A stretch of 64,000 nucleotides of DNA from Roseibium album (GTDB taxonomy: Bacteria; Pseudomonadota; Alphaproteobacteria; Rhizobiales; Stappiaceae). The notes below the pieces were generated by a model, which did no database searches, was not told where the DNA came from, and worked only from the letters and a program-made list of their open reading frames with translations. The stretch spans positions 124,001 through 188,000 of the forward strand of contig NZ_CXWE01000008.1 in assembly GCF_001404515.1 (NCBI RefSeq). The letters are read 5' to 3'. Positions 37,085 through 46,555 of the stretch are shown here, one piece after another. Each line of letters begins with the position of its first letter. Positions within the stretch are counted from its first letter, which is position 1. Both the position numbers and the translations under genes were made by a program.

Positions 37085-38584
37085 TTAGAGTGTCTGATTG
37101 TATTCGCCAACTTCCGGATTTTCACGAAGAATGCCGTCAACTGCCTTGAACATTTCATGCAGCCTTTCTTCCGAAACCGGGCTCTCGACCACCACAACCA
37201 GTTCCGGCTTGTTGGAAGACGCGCGAACAAGTCCCCAGGTGCCGTCGCTGCTGACGACCCTCACGCCGTTGACCGTTATCAGGTCGGTTATCTCATGGCC
37301 CGCGATTGTCTCGCCTCTGTCTTTCATTTCGTGGAACTTCGAGACAACACGCTCGACAACATCATATTTGATCTCATCGGCGCATTTCGGCGACATGGTC
37401 GGAGAACCCCAGGTCTTCGGCAGATCACGGCGCAGGTCTGCCATCGACTTTCCGGGATTCCGGTCGAGCATGTCGAGAATGGCGATTGCCGAGACAAGCC
37501 CATCGTCATATCCGCGTCCGATCGGCTTGTTGAAGAAATAATGGCCGGACTTTTCAAACCCGACGATCGCATCAAGATCCGTAACGCGGCGTTTAATGTA
37601 GGAATGCCCCGTCTTGTAATAGTCGGTCCGGGCACCGTTCGCCCGAAGCACCGGGTCGGTGTTGAACAGTCCGGTCGACTTCACATCGACGACGAATTGG
37701 CAATTGGGATGAAGTGCAGAAATATCACGCGCTAGCATCACACCAACCTTGTCCGCGAAGATTTCCTCACCCTCATTGTCGACGACACCGCAACGGTCAC
37801 CGTCGCCATCGAAACCGAGGCCGACATCGGCACCGGTTTCCAGAACCTTGTCCCGGAGCGCATGCAGCATTTGCATGTCTTCCGGATTTGGATTGTAGCG
37901 GGGAAATGTGTGATCGAGCTCAGTATCAAGCGGGATGACTTCCGCACCCACCGCTTCCAGTATTTTCGGTGCAAACGCTCCAGCTGTCCCGTTTCCGCAG
38001 GCCGCGACGACCTTAATCGGGCGTTTCAGTTTGGGCCTGTCGGTAAGATCCTTGAAATAGATGTCCGGGAACCCGTCCACAAAACGGTAGCTGCCACCGC
38101 CCTTCAAATCATAGGCCGCGTCAAGCACGATTTCCCTCAGTCGCCCCATTTCGTCCGGACCGAACGTCAATGGCCGGTCGATACCCATTTTCACGCCGGT
38201 CCAGCCATTGTCGTTGTGGGACGCGGTGATCATGGCAACAGCCGGCACATCCAGCGCAAATTGCGCGAAGTAAGCCATCGGAGACAATGCCAGGCCAATA
38301 TCGTGCACATTGACACCGGCTGCGAGCAGGCCATTCACGACCGCCATCTTGATGGACGAGGAGTATCCGCGAAAATCATGGCCGACGGCGATATCGGGAC
38401 GAACGCCCCGCTCGTGAATGAGAGTACCGATCCCCATTCCGAGCGCCTGCATACCCATGAGGTTGATTTCTTTTTCAAACAACCAGCGGGCATCGTACTC
38501 CCTGAAGCCGGTGGGTTTCACCATGGGGAGAGATTCATACTCGAACGTGTTGGGAAACAGCTCCGGGCGTGGTTTTGGAAACAT
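37085..38584 (-). CDS. Phosphomannomutase/phosphoglucomutase
   Basis: The 499-residue protein has the four-domain phosphohexomutase layout: TASHNDNGWTGVK with the phosphoserine, the metal-binding loop GFDGDGDRCG, the sugar loop FEKSGHYFF and the phosphate-binding RASSNKPELVVV. It interconverts mannose or glucose 1- and 6-phosphates and supplies precursors for exopolysaccharide or LPS. It is of the AlgC/ManB type. The N-terminal 15 residues look extended. It lies between a protease gene and galM. Confidence 0.92.
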   Translation of the reverse strand: MFPKPRPELFPNTFEYESLPMVKPTGFREYDARWLFEKEINLMGMQALGMGIGTLIHERGVRPDIAVGHDFRGYSSSIKMAVVNGLLAAGVNVHDIGLALSPMAYFAQFALDVPAVAMITASHNDNGWTGVKMGIDRPLTFGPDEMGRLREIVLDAAYDLKGGGSYRFVDGFPDIYFKDLTDRPKLKRPIKVVAACGNGTAGAFAPKILEAVGAEVIPLDTELDHTFPRYNPNPEDMQMLHALRDKVLETGADVGLGFDGDGDRCGVVDNEGEEIFADKVGVMLARDISALHPNCQFVVDVKSTGLFNTDPVLRANGARTDYYKTGHSYIKRRVTDLDAIVGFEKSGHYFFNKPIGRGYDDGLVSAIAILDMLDRNPGKSMADLRRDLPKTWGSPTMSPKCADEIKYDVVERVVSKFHEMKDRGETIAGHEITDLITVNGVRVVSSDGTWGLVRASSNKPELVVVVESPVSEERLHEMFKAVDGILRENPEVGEYNQTL

Positions 38585-38648
38585 CGATGCCTCTCAGTGC
38601 CGGTCGGAAACCCGGACGTGGGTACGGGAAATCGGATTGTATTCGGGA

Positions 38649-39152
38649 TTACTGAACAAGTACTAACGTGCCGCTGGAAATGTCAAACCGCCTGAGCTGG
38701 CTGAGCGCGGACATGCCCAGAAGCGGCACACCCAGACTGTCATCGCTCAGGACGATCGCTTCAACATTGCGGAAACGGATCGCGCCGATGCGGACCTTGT
38801 CGATCACCGTTCTGGCACCGTAAACCCGTCCGTTTGCTGTTCCGATCGGGTGCTTGTACTCGGAGGAACTCAGGAAGATTCCAATGTCTTCGGCAACCGA
38901 AACCGGCAAGGCTGTGACGGTTGCGCCCGTGTCGACAAGCATATCGATCGCCCTGCCATTCAGATAGGCATCGGCAACATAGTGTCCTCGGCGGTCAACC
39001 GATATCCGGTGTGTCCTTGGTCCCGAACCAGCGTCCACCTCATCCTGCGCCGTGTTTGCGCGGTCATCGGTGCCGATACGCGCCTCAACGAGGATCGGCA
39101 CGATCGGGGCAACCCCGACAAGGATCAACAAGATGACGGCATACCGCAGCAT
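38649..39152 (-). CDS. Retropepsin-like aspartic protease (TIGR02281-type)
   Basis: The 167-residue product has an N-terminal membrane anchor (about residues 3-22), a polar linker, and a single retropepsin-like domain with catalytic motif MLVDTGATVTALP (Asp74-Thr-Gly-Ala) and a later LLGMSALSQLRRFDI. Such proteins must dimerise to complete the active site. They are periplasm-facing, and most are uncharacterised. It lies 68 bases after the ribokinase gene on the same strand. Confidence 0.88.
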   Translation of the reverse strand: MLRYAVILLILVGVAPIVPILVEARIGTDDRANTAQDEVDAGSGPRTHRISVDRRGHYVADAYLNGRAIDMLVDTGATVTALPVSVAEDIGIFLSSSEYKHPIGTANGRVYGARTVIDKVRIGAIRFRNVEAIVLSDDSLGVPLLGMSALSQLRRFDISSGTLVLVQ

Positions 39153-39220
39153 AGTGCACCCGGATTATTCGAAGCTTTCTTCCGGGTACCACAATTTCCT
39201 TAGTGTCCTGTAAAACCAAT

Positions 39221-40120
39221 TCAGACGATTTGATCCGCCAGTCGGCTAATGTCTTCTTTTGCCGGCGCGCTCGATTGAGCCCCGGTCGCGGTACAGGCGA
39301 GCGCACCGGCGGCAACGCCCTCCCTGAGCGCCCGCTCGAACGCAGTTCCGGCATCTAGCGCTGCTGCGAGCGCGCCGCAGAAAGCATCCCCGGCACCGGT
39401 TGTATCGACAGGCTCAATATCAGGAGATCCAATCTGAATACGATCCGGGCCCTTACCGGCCAACACGCCTCTTGCTCCGAGCGTGACGACAATCGCATGC
39501 GTTTCGTCCGCCAGACGATCCACAAATGCATCGGGATCACCCGATATTCCCAGTCTCGATGCAATGTCCGCAGCTTCACCTTCATTGACGACAAGCGTGG
39601 TGATGCCCTCGAGCAATCCGGAGAGATCCTCCGATGGCACCGGTGCGGGATTCCAAAAAACATCGGCGCCGGCGTTGCGCGCGTGCCCTATTGACCTTTC
39701 GGTCTCGGGGAACGGAATTTCTCCCTGCAACATCAGCAATCCGCCGGCGTTCGATCCGCCAACAAGCCAGCTGGAGTCAACGCGCGCATTGGCTCCACTG
39801 GCCACAATGATCTGGTTCTCTCCTGCGGCATCAACCCCGATCAGGGCCAGGCCGGTCGAGCCGGTCAATGATCTGACGCCGGCAAGGTCCACATCCGCAC
39901 TACGCATGTTGGACAGGGCCAGCGCACCAAACGCATCCTGCCCGACTGCGCCAATCATGCGCACATCTGCACCGGCCCGTCTTGCAGCAAGGGCCTGGTT
40001 CGCACCCTTGCCGCCCGGGAACGTCTGATGATCCGGACCGCTGACTGTTTCTCCCGCCTTTGGCAGACGCGGGAGGACGACAACAAGGTCGAGGTTGATC
40101 GAGCCAAAAACCGTGATCAT
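39221..40120 (-). CDS. rbsK: Ribokinase
   Basis: RbsK phosphorylates ribose to ribose 5-phosphate. The 299-residue PfkB-family protein has GGKGANQALAA near residue 40 and the catalytic aspartate in DTTGAGDAFCGAL near the C-terminus. It is 15 bases after upp, so it is probably the last gene of the nucleoside operon, where it can use ribose released by nucleoside hydrolysis. No rbs transport genes are nearby. Confidence 0.93.
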   Translation of the reverse strand: MITVFGSINLDLVVVLPRLPKAGETVSGPDHQTFPGGKGANQALAARRAGADVRMIGAVGQDAFGALALSNMRSADVDLAGVRSLTGSTGLALIGVDAAGENQIIVASGANARVDSSWLVGGSNAGGLLMLQGEIPFPETERSIGHARNAGADVFWNPAPVPSEDLSGLLEGITTLVVNEGEAADIASRLGISGDPDAFVDRLADETHAIVVTLGARGVLAGKGPDRIQIGSPDIEPVDTTGAGDAFCGALAAALDAGTAFERALREGVAAGALACTATGAQSSAPAKEDISRLADQIV

Positions 40121-40135
40121 GACGAAACAGCCCGT

Positions 40136-40765
40136 CTACTTGGTGCCATACATCCGGTCGCCGGCATCGCCGAGACCCGGAACGATATAACCCTTTTCGT
40201 TGAGCTTCTCGTCGATCGCAGCGGTAAAGATCGGAACATCGGGGTGGTTCTCGTTGAATTTCGCAACACCCTCCGGCGCGGCCAGCAGGCACAGGAAGCG
40301 AATGTTGTTCGCCCCCCGTTCCTTGATCTTGTGAACGGCAGCGATCGCCGAGTTGGCGGTTGCCAGCATCGGGTCTACGACGATCACGAGACGCTCGTTC
40401 AGATCGTCAGGTGCCTTGAAATAATATTCGACCGGATGAAGCGTCTCCGGATCCCGGTAGAGGCCGATATGTGCAACCCGGGCTGAAGGCACGAGTTCCA
40501 GCATACCTTCGAGCAAACCGTTGCCCGCACGCAAAACGGACGCAAACACGAGTTTCTTGCCTGCCAGCATTGGCGCCTGCATCTCGGCGAGCGGCGTTTC
40601 GATGGTCTGGCGGACCAGGGGCAGATCGCGGGTCACTTCGTAACACAGCAGGGTCGATATCTCGCGCAACAGGCGCCGGAACCCCTGTGTCGATGTTCCC
40701 TTGTCGCGCATGATGGTCAACTTGTGCTGGACCAGCGGATGGCTGATGACGTTGGCTCCGGACAT
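40136..40765 (-). CDS. upp: Uracil phosphoribosyltransferase
   Basis: Upp joins uracil with PRPP to make UMP. The 209-residue protein has the PRPP loop in VIVVDPMLATANSAIAAV and the C-terminal uracil-binding GYIVPGLGDAGDRMYGT. It salvages uracil freed by pyrimidine phosphorolysis. In the operon it follows a DUF1688/URC4-like gene; in fungi the URC uracil catabolic route starts with uracil phosphoribosyltransferase, so here it may also feed degradation. Confidence 0.97.
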   Translation of the reverse strand: MSGANVISHPLVQHKLTIMRDKGTSTQGFRRLLREISTLLCYEVTRDLPLVRQTIETPLAEMQAPMLAGKKLVFASVLRAGNGLLEGMLELVPSARVAHIGLYRDPETLHPVEYYFKAPDDLNERLVIVVDPMLATANSAIAAVHKIKERGANNIRFLCLLAAPEGVAKFNENHPDVPIFTAAIDEKLNEKGYIVPGLGDAGDRMYGTK

Positions 40766-40830
40766 GTCTGCCTCTCTTTGCTCAGGTCCTGCGGACAGGA
40801 CCGGTTCCGTTGTTTCTTAATGTTCAGGAG

Positions 40831-42072
40831 CTATGCCCCGAACGGCAACCAAAAAACAGCCCCCGGGTTGAGATATCGCCCGAGTTTTTCGCTTTCGCCG
40901 AAGCCTTCCCGCAAAAATCGCGTCCCCAGGCGGCTGGTACCGCCCTCCAGGATGCATGTCAGGGGCAATTGCTCAGCCGGAACGTCCAGTTCACGCCGCA
41001 ACAAGTCCGCGAGTTTGTCTGTCAATGCGATGGTGATTGCGCGGATTTCAACCATCCTGTCCCGCACACCATCTTCTGTCGGAGCCTCGGGACCATCCCT
41101 GATCTTCAGCACGCCGGCTTTCAGGAATACGCTGGCATGCACGTCATCGGCCGGTGCGGTCAGGAGTTCCAGTTCCGAAACTTCGAAACCGGCCCAGGCG
41201 AATGGCTCAACAAGAGCGTAGACCATTTCCTGCGCCGCCATGTGAAAGGGAATGACAGTGTCGGTTTCCGCACTTCCGGTCCCTGAATGACGGAAGCTGT
41301 CCCCAAGCGTGATGTCACCGGTTTCCGCACCACCGACCCACACAGGAGCCAGCGCTTCCAGAAGCTTGTCCAAGATTACATTCGCACTGACAGCCTCCCC
41401 GCTTTCCTTTGCAAGTTCAACGGCCAGCAGCCCCGGCCTGGTATCGTCGCCTTTCGAGAACAGGTCGGGACGCAAGGCGAGTGCTTCACCAAGGCGCTTG
41501 AGGTGCTTTTGCATTGCCTCGAGAAGATCCACGTCGTCCTGAAGATCCCATTGAAGACCAAACGCGAGTTCGTCCTTTTCCATCCGGATCAAGGTGTCCG
41601 CGTCCACGCGATAGGGATCGGTCATTTCGCTTGAAAACGATCCGGCCGCGAACATGTGAAAAGTGGCAAGAGCTGACGCCTGATTGCCGGATACCCGGGT
41701 TTCGGTCATCTGGTCTTCATAGGTCCAGCCGGACGGATGCAACGTTTTCATATAGGCACCCAGGATGGCGAGATCGGCTGCGGCGGCCAGCAGTTCCTCG
41801 GCGCTTTCGAATGCACGGGCATTGGCAAGAGCCGACCAGCGGTCGATGTCGCCCGCCTCGAAGTCACGCCAAACACCGTAGGGCGGAATATGAAAATCCG
41901 GATAGTTTTCCCTGGTGGTCTCAAGAAGCATCACAAGGATGTCTGAAAGTCCGGAGAGGTCCACGTCAACGTGTTGGAGACCCGAAGAACCGGCAACGCC
42001 GAGAAGGTCCTGTGACCGGCGCCGGACTTCCTCGGGCCGAAAAAGATCCAGCGTGGAGTTTGATGTCTCCAT
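40831..42072 (-). CDS. DUF1688 / URC4-like uracil catabolism protein
   Basis: The 413-residue protein matches the DUF1688 pattern as I recall it: early FHIPPYGVWRDFEAGDIDRW, then MFAAGSFSSEMTDPYRVDAD and LFSKGDDTRPGLLAVELAKE. The Lachancea kluyveri URC4 protein, needed for uracil catabolism, belongs to this family. The reaction is unknown. GGGGGG precedes the ATG at 42072; a longer frame from 42204 overlaps add. It lies between add and upp. I see no URC1-like GTP-cyclohydrolase gene here. Confidence 0.75.
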   Translation of the reverse strand: METSNSTLDLFRPEEVRRRSQDLLGVAGSSGLQHVDVDLSGLSDILVMLLETTRENYPDFHIPPYGVWRDFEAGDIDRWSALANARAFESAEELLAAAADLAILGAYMKTLHPSGWTYEDQMTETRVSGNQASALATFHMFAAGSFSSEMTDPYRVDADTLIRMEKDELAFGLQWDLQDDVDLLEAMQKHLKRLGEALALRPDLFSKGDDTRPGLLAVELAKESGEAVSANVILDKLLEALAPVWVGGAETGDITLGDSFRHSGTGSAETDTVIPFHMAAQEMVYALVEPFAWAGFEVSELELLTAPADDVHASVFLKAGVLKIRDGPEAPTEDGVRDRMVEIRAITIALTDKLADLLRRELDVPAEQLPLTCILEGGTSRLGTRFLREGFGESEKLGRYLNPGAVFWLPFGA

Positions 42073-42085
42073 GACGTATCCCCCC

Positions 42086-43093
42086 TCAGTTGCCGCCACG
42101 ATCTTGTTTGGCGCTGTCCAGGCGCACCAGCAGCCGGTTCTTCGCCGCCGGTTCGCAGAACGCTGCCTCAATCGCGGTTCTGGTAATGGCCATCTGATCT
42201 TCAAACGACCAGCCGAATGTCTCCGCCACAGAGGTGTACTCCTTGCCGAGCGTCGTTCCGAAGAACGGCGGATCGTCGGAGTTCAGCGTGACCTTCACGC
42301 CTTCCTTGCGCAGGATATTCACCGGGTGAAAGCGAAGATGAGAATAGACGCCGAGCGAGACATTCGATCCCGGACAGACTTCCAGCACAACGTCCTCATC
42401 GACAAGCCGCTTCACAAGTTCCTTGTCCTCGATGGCACGAACGCCATGCCCGATGCGTTTGACCCGCAAGAATTCCAGGGCCGCGATGATGCTGTCCGGA
42501 CCGCCGAACTCGCCTGCATGTGCGGTGGTTCCAAGACCGGCATCGGATGCCATTCTGAAAGCCTTGGCAAAATTTGCCGGATGGCCCGCGCGTTCGTCTC
42601 CTGCAAGACCAAACCCGGTCACAAGCGGATGCGGATTTCCGATGACTTCCTTGACCACGCGCTCGACGGATGCGGACCCGAAATGGCGCACTCCGATCGC
42701 GATCATGCGGCCTTCTATAGCCGTATCGGTCTTGGCTCGTTCGATCCCGGCGGCAAGGCCCTCGACATAGGACCTGTATGACAACCCGGCTGCCTGAGCA
42801 TGGTCCGGCGATATGGTGATTTCGCCGTAAATGGCACCTTCGGCGGCCAACATCCTGAAGTAGGTTTCCGAAAGCAATGAATAATCCGCCGGTGTCTTGA
42901 ACACCGAACTGGCAACATCATAGGCCTTCAGGAAGCTGGTAAAATCGGACCAGATGTATTTTCCGTTGCCGTCAATTGCTTCCGTGACGTCGACGCCATG
43001 CTGTCCGGCCAGTCGTCGTACGAGGCTGGGCGGCGCAGCGCCTTCGATGTGGCAATGCAGTTCGGCCTTCGGGACGTTGAGCGTTTCGTTCAT
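42086..43093 (-). CDS. add: Adenosine deaminase
   Basis: Add converts adenosine or deoxyadenosine to inosine, so the purine phosphorylase can act. The 335-residue protein has metal ligands His13 and His15 in AELHCHIEGA, the catalytic TTAHAGEFGG and the aspartate pair in LNSDDPPFF. Some members deaminate adenine instead; the AGE motif alone does not distinguish them. It sits 30 bases after deoB and 13 before the DUF1688 gene. Confidence 0.93.
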   Translation of the reverse strand: MNETLNVPKAELHCHIEGAAPPSLVRRLAGQHGVDVTEAIDGNGKYIWSDFTSFLKAYDVASSVFKTPADYSLLSETYFRMLAAEGAIYGEITISPDHAQAAGLSYRSYVEGLAAGIERAKTDTAIEGRMIAIGVRHFGSASVERVVKEVIGNPHPLVTGFGLAGDERAGHPANFAKAFRMASDAGLGTTAHAGEFGGPDSIIAALEFLRVKRIGHGVRAIEDKELVKRLVDEDVVLEVCPGSNVSLGVYSHLRFHPVNILRKEGVKVTLNSDDPPFFGTTLGKEYTSVAETFGWSFEDQMAITRTAIEAAFCEPAAKNRLLVRLDSAKQDRGGN

Positions 43094-43123
43094 TTCCGGC
43101 GAGACCTGCTTTGAGTGTGAGGA

Positions 43124-44353
43124 TCAATCAATCTGTAGAAAACTCGTTCCATGCGGACCTTGCGCGATCCCGAGATGGGCCGCAACACTCTCGCCGATAT
43201 CCGCATAGGTTTTTCTACCACCGACGCTTTTCCCCGCAATGCCCGGGCCGGTCGCAATCACCGGAACATTTTCCCGAGTATGGTCGGTTCCCTTCCAGGT
43301 TGGATCACAGCCGTGATCAGCTGTCAGAACAAGCAGATCTCCCGCCCGCATTCTGTTGATCATTTCCGGCAACCGCCGGTCGAAGTGTTCCAGGGCAGCC
43401 GCATAGCCCGGAACGTCACGCCGATGCCCATATAGCGAATCGAAATCGATGAAGTTGGAAAAGACCAGATCGCCGTCTTGTGCCATCTCCATCGCTTCGA
43501 GGGTCCGATCGAAGAGTTGATCGTTGCCTGCCCCCTTCAAAACCCTGGCCACACCCTGATGCGCAAAGATGTCCGAAATCTTGCCGACACCTATGACCGT
43601 TCTCCCGGCATCACTCAGGCGATCCAGCAAAGTCGGTTCAGGCGGCAGGACGGAGTAATCGCGCCGGTTGGCGGTGCGTCGGAACGTTTCGGACGACTCG
43701 CCGTCAAACGGGCGGGCAATGACACGGCCAATATTGTAGGGGTCGGCAAATTCACGAGCTGTTTCGCAGAGCTTCAGGAGCCTCTCCAGACCGAAATGTC
43801 CTTCATGTGCCGCAATCTGGATGACGGAATCCGCAGAGGTATAAAAGATCGGTTTGCCTGTCCTGACATGTTCCTCGCCAAGTTCTGCGATGATCTCGGT
43901 TCCAGATGCATGTTTGTCACCGAGAATTCCGTCCAACCCTGCGGCTTCGCTGATCTTTGCGACAAGTTCCTTCGGAAAAGCCGGAATTGTTTCCGGGAAA
44001 TAGCCCCAGTCGAAGCGCACGGGAACACCGGCGATCTCCCAGTGACCGGACGGAGTATCCTTGCCGTGCGAGACTTCAGCAGCATATCCCCAGAGACCAT
44101 CTGGATCTCCCGGAAAATCCAGGCCGGGAATAGCCTTTCCGGTTGAAAGACGCCCCGCAGCCCCAAGTCCGAGCCGATCCATGTTGGGCACTGACAAGGG
44201 ACCGCTGCGCAGCCCTTCCCTGTCGCCCCTACCGTCCGCGCAGTGCTCGGCGATATGGCCGAGTGTATCGGACCCGGCATCGCCGAAGGCGTCCGCATCC
44301 GTGGCACCGCCAATGCCGAAACTGTCCAGAACGCACAGGATTGCACGAGGCAT
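43124..44353 (-). CDS. deoB: Phosphopentomutase
   Basis: DeoB moves phosphate between C1 and C5 of ribose or deoxyribose. The 409-residue alkaline-phosphatase-superfamily protein starts MPRAILCVLDSFGIGGATDA with a metal-binding aspartate, has a phosphothreonine region around KDTPSGHWEIAG and ends with LTADHGCDPTWKGTDHTREN, which holds the metal ligands. The start at 44353 is used because the longer frame overlaps the deoA end. It is in the usual deo order. Confidence 0.96.
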   Translation of the reverse strand: MPRAILCVLDSFGIGGATDADAFGDAGSDTLGHIAEHCADGRGDREGLRSGPLSVPNMDRLGLGAAGRLSTGKAIPGLDFPGDPDGLWGYAAEVSHGKDTPSGHWEIAGVPVRFDWGYFPETIPAFPKELVAKISEAAGLDGILGDKHASGTEIIAELGEEHVRTGKPIFYTSADSVIQIAAHEGHFGLERLLKLCETAREFADPYNIGRVIARPFDGESSETFRRTANRRDYSVLPPEPTLLDRLSDAGRTVIGVGKISDIFAHQGVARVLKGAGNDQLFDRTLEAMEMAQDGDLVFSNFIDFDSLYGHRRDVPGYAAALEHFDRRLPEMINRMRAGDLLVLTADHGCDPTWKGTDHTRENVPVIATGPGIAGKSVGGRKTYADIGESVAAHLGIAQGPHGTSFLQID

Positions 44354-44430
44354 GGGTTTCTCCACAAATCTGTTTGTTGCCGGTCCTCCGGACCGGAAAA
44401 CCGCCGGGACCGAAGTCCCGGCATACCTGT

Positions 44431-45747
44431 TCAAGGAGCGATGCGGCCGACAATGCTCGGGTTGTCTGCAACGTCCATCGCCGCACCGATTGTGTAGGCG
44501 TTTCGAACAGCTACTGCTGCTGTTTCGGCTTCTTGCTCCGAACGCGCGTGAACAATGGCAAGTGGAGCGTCCGAATCCACGGTGTTGCCGATACCGGCCA
44601 GATCCGTCAGGCCGACAGAAGGATCGATCACGTCGGCCGCGGCCCGGCGTCCACCGCCTAGTGCCACCACAGCAACGCCGACAGCGCGTGCATCAACCGC
44701 GGTCACAACACCCTCCATTTCGGCATATACCGGAGCCTGGACCGGCGCCTTTGCAAGATAGACCTCGCATTTTTCCAGGAAGTCGACCGGACCGCCAAGC
44801 GCGTGGACCATCTGCGCGAATTTCTCTGCGGCCTTGCCGCTGTCAAAGGCTTCACGCATCATTTCAGCACCCGCTTCGGCGGTGGGTGCGATGCCCCCGG
44901 ACGCCAGCAATTCGCCACCCTGTGCAACGGTGACATCCCAGAGGCGGTTGTCCACTGCTGTGCCTTTCAGAAAATCGACTGCATTCTGCATTTCGACCGC
45001 GTTGCCCGCAGCCGACGCAAGTGGCTCGTTCATGTCGGTCAGGAGTGCAGTCGTCTTGAGACCAGCGCCGTTGGCAACCAGAACCAGGCTTTCAGCAAGA
45101 GCCCGGGCCTCTTCCAGAGACGCCATAAAAGCACCTGATCCCCATTTGACATCCAGCACCAGACCCTGGAGCCCGGCAGCCAGTTTCTTTGAAAGAATGG
45201 ATGCCGTGATGAGATCGATGCTTTCGACAGTCGCCGTTACGTCCCTGATCGCATAAAAACGCTTGTCCGCTGGTGCAAGATTGCCGGTCTGGCCAATGAC
45301 AGCGCACCCGATATCGCGGACCACCTTCTTGAAAAGAAGATTGTCCGGCTGCGTCTGGTAGCCCGGGATGCTGTCGAACTTGTCAAGCGTACCGCCGGTA
45401 TGACCGAGGCCACGTCCGGAAATCATCGGAACGGCAGCGCCGCAGGCAGCAAGCGCCGGAGCCAACATGAGAGAAACATTGTCACCGACACCGCCGGTCG
45501 AATGCTTGTCCAGAATTGGCGCGTCGACTTCCATCCAGTCCATTACGTCACCGCTGTCACGCATGGCCAGGGTCAGCGCAACCCGTTCCTCGACCGTGAG
45601 CCCCTTGAAGAACACGGCCATGGCAAGCGCGGAAACCTGCCCTTCGGTGACCGAGCCATCTGCGAGCCCACGAACGAAGAATGCAATTTCTTCGGCGTCC
45701 AACGTTCCACCGTCGCGTTTCTTGCGAATGAGTTCCTGCGGCAACAT
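44431..45747 (-). CDS. deoA: Thymidine phosphorylase
   Basis: DeoA phosphorolyses thymidine (and deoxyuridine) to the base and deoxyribose 1-phosphate. The 438-residue protein starts MLPQELIRKKRDGGTLDAEE and has the phosphate-binding KHSTGGVGDNVSLML and the family signature SGRGLGHTGGTLDKFDSIPG. Length matches E. coli DeoA. The ATG at 45747 has GGACAAGAAG upstream. It lies 25 bases after deoC and 77 before deoB. Confidence 0.97.
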   Translation of the reverse strand: MLPQELIRKKRDGGTLDAEEIAFFVRGLADGSVTEGQVSALAMAVFFKGLTVEERVALTLAMRDSGDVMDWMEVDAPILDKHSTGGVGDNVSLMLAPALAACGAAVPMISGRGLGHTGGTLDKFDSIPGYQTQPDNLLFKKVVRDIGCAVIGQTGNLAPADKRFYAIRDVTATVESIDLITASILSKKLAAGLQGLVLDVKWGSGAFMASLEEARALAESLVLVANGAGLKTTALLTDMNEPLASAAGNAVEMQNAVDFLKGTAVDNRLWDVTVAQGGELLASGGIAPTAEAGAEMMREAFDSGKAAEKFAQMVHALGGPVDFLEKCEVYLAKAPVQAPVYAEMEGVVTAVDARAVGVAVVALGGGRRAAADVIDPSVGLTDLAGIGNTVDSDAPLAIVHARSEQEAETAAVAVRNAYTIGAAMDVADNPSIVGRIAP

Positions 45748-45772
45748 TCTTCTTGTCCTTTTTGACGCCGTC

Positions 45773-46555
45773 TCAATAGCCGTGGTGGGAATGGTCAACG
45801 ATTTCCTGACCCTCGATGGTGGAAATCAGAGAGTCCAGCAAGCCACTTGCGCCAAACCGGAACGTTGTCGCCGACACCCAGTTGTGACCCATGATCCTGT
45901 CGGCCAGCGCAAGATATGCGGCCGCATCTTCAGCTGTCTTGATACCGCCGGCCGGTTTGAAGCCGATAACCCGTTCCGCATCGTCCCGGCGCGCTTCTTC
46001 AATCGCCGTCAGCATGATCTCGGCGGCTTCCAAAGTGGCGTTGACTGCAACCTTACCCGTGGAGGTCTTGATGAAATCTGCTCCGGCAGCGATCGCCACA
46101 TTGGATGCGGCGTGGATCAAAAGCGGATCCTTGATTTCACCGGTTTCCAGAATGACTTTTAAAATAGCCGGCTCCGGGATCGCCGCTTTCACGCGGATGA
46201 TCTGCTCCTCGGCAAAGCCCTTCCGGCCTTCGCAGAAAGCCTTGTAAGGCATGACCAGGTCGATCTCGTTGGCTCTGTCTGCGAGCGCCTTCTCAGTCTC
46301 GGCAACAACGGCGTCCGTGTCTTCGCCGCCGTCCGGAAAGTTGACGACCGTGGCAACCTTGACACCCGTTCCGGTCAATTCCTTCGCAGCCTGTGCAACA
46401 AAGCGAGGCCAGACGCACACAGCGGCCACGGAACCGTGGTCGGTCACGGTCCGATCCGTCAAACTGCTGACGTCTTCAGCAGTGCAGTCGTCATTCAGGT
46501 TGGTCAGGTCCACGAGCCCGAGGGCACGCGCTGCAATTTCGATCATATCGCTCAT
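45773..46555 (-). CDS. deoC: Deoxyribose-phosphate aldolase
   Basis: DeoC splits deoxyribose 5-phosphate into acetaldehyde and glyceraldehyde 3-phosphate. The 260-residue TIM-barrel protein has the Schiff-base lysine region in FIKTSTGKVAVNATLE and the second lysine in GFKPAGGIKTAED. It overlaps the purine phosphorylase gene by ATGA, so it is translationally coupled. Acetaldehyde disposal genes are not in this operon. Confidence 0.97.
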   Translation of the reverse strand: MSDMIEIAARALGLVDLTNLNDDCTAEDVSSLTDRTVTDHGSVAAVCVWPRFVAQAAKELTGTGVKVATVVNFPDGGEDTDAVVAETEKALADRANEIDLVMPYKAFCEGRKGFAEEQIIRVKAAIPEPAILKVILETGEIKDPLLIHAASNVAIAAGADFIKTSTGKVAVNATLEAAEIMLTAIEEARRDDAERVIGFKPAGGIKTAEDAAAYLALADRIMGHNWVSATTFRFGASGLLDSLISTIEGQEIVDHSHHGY

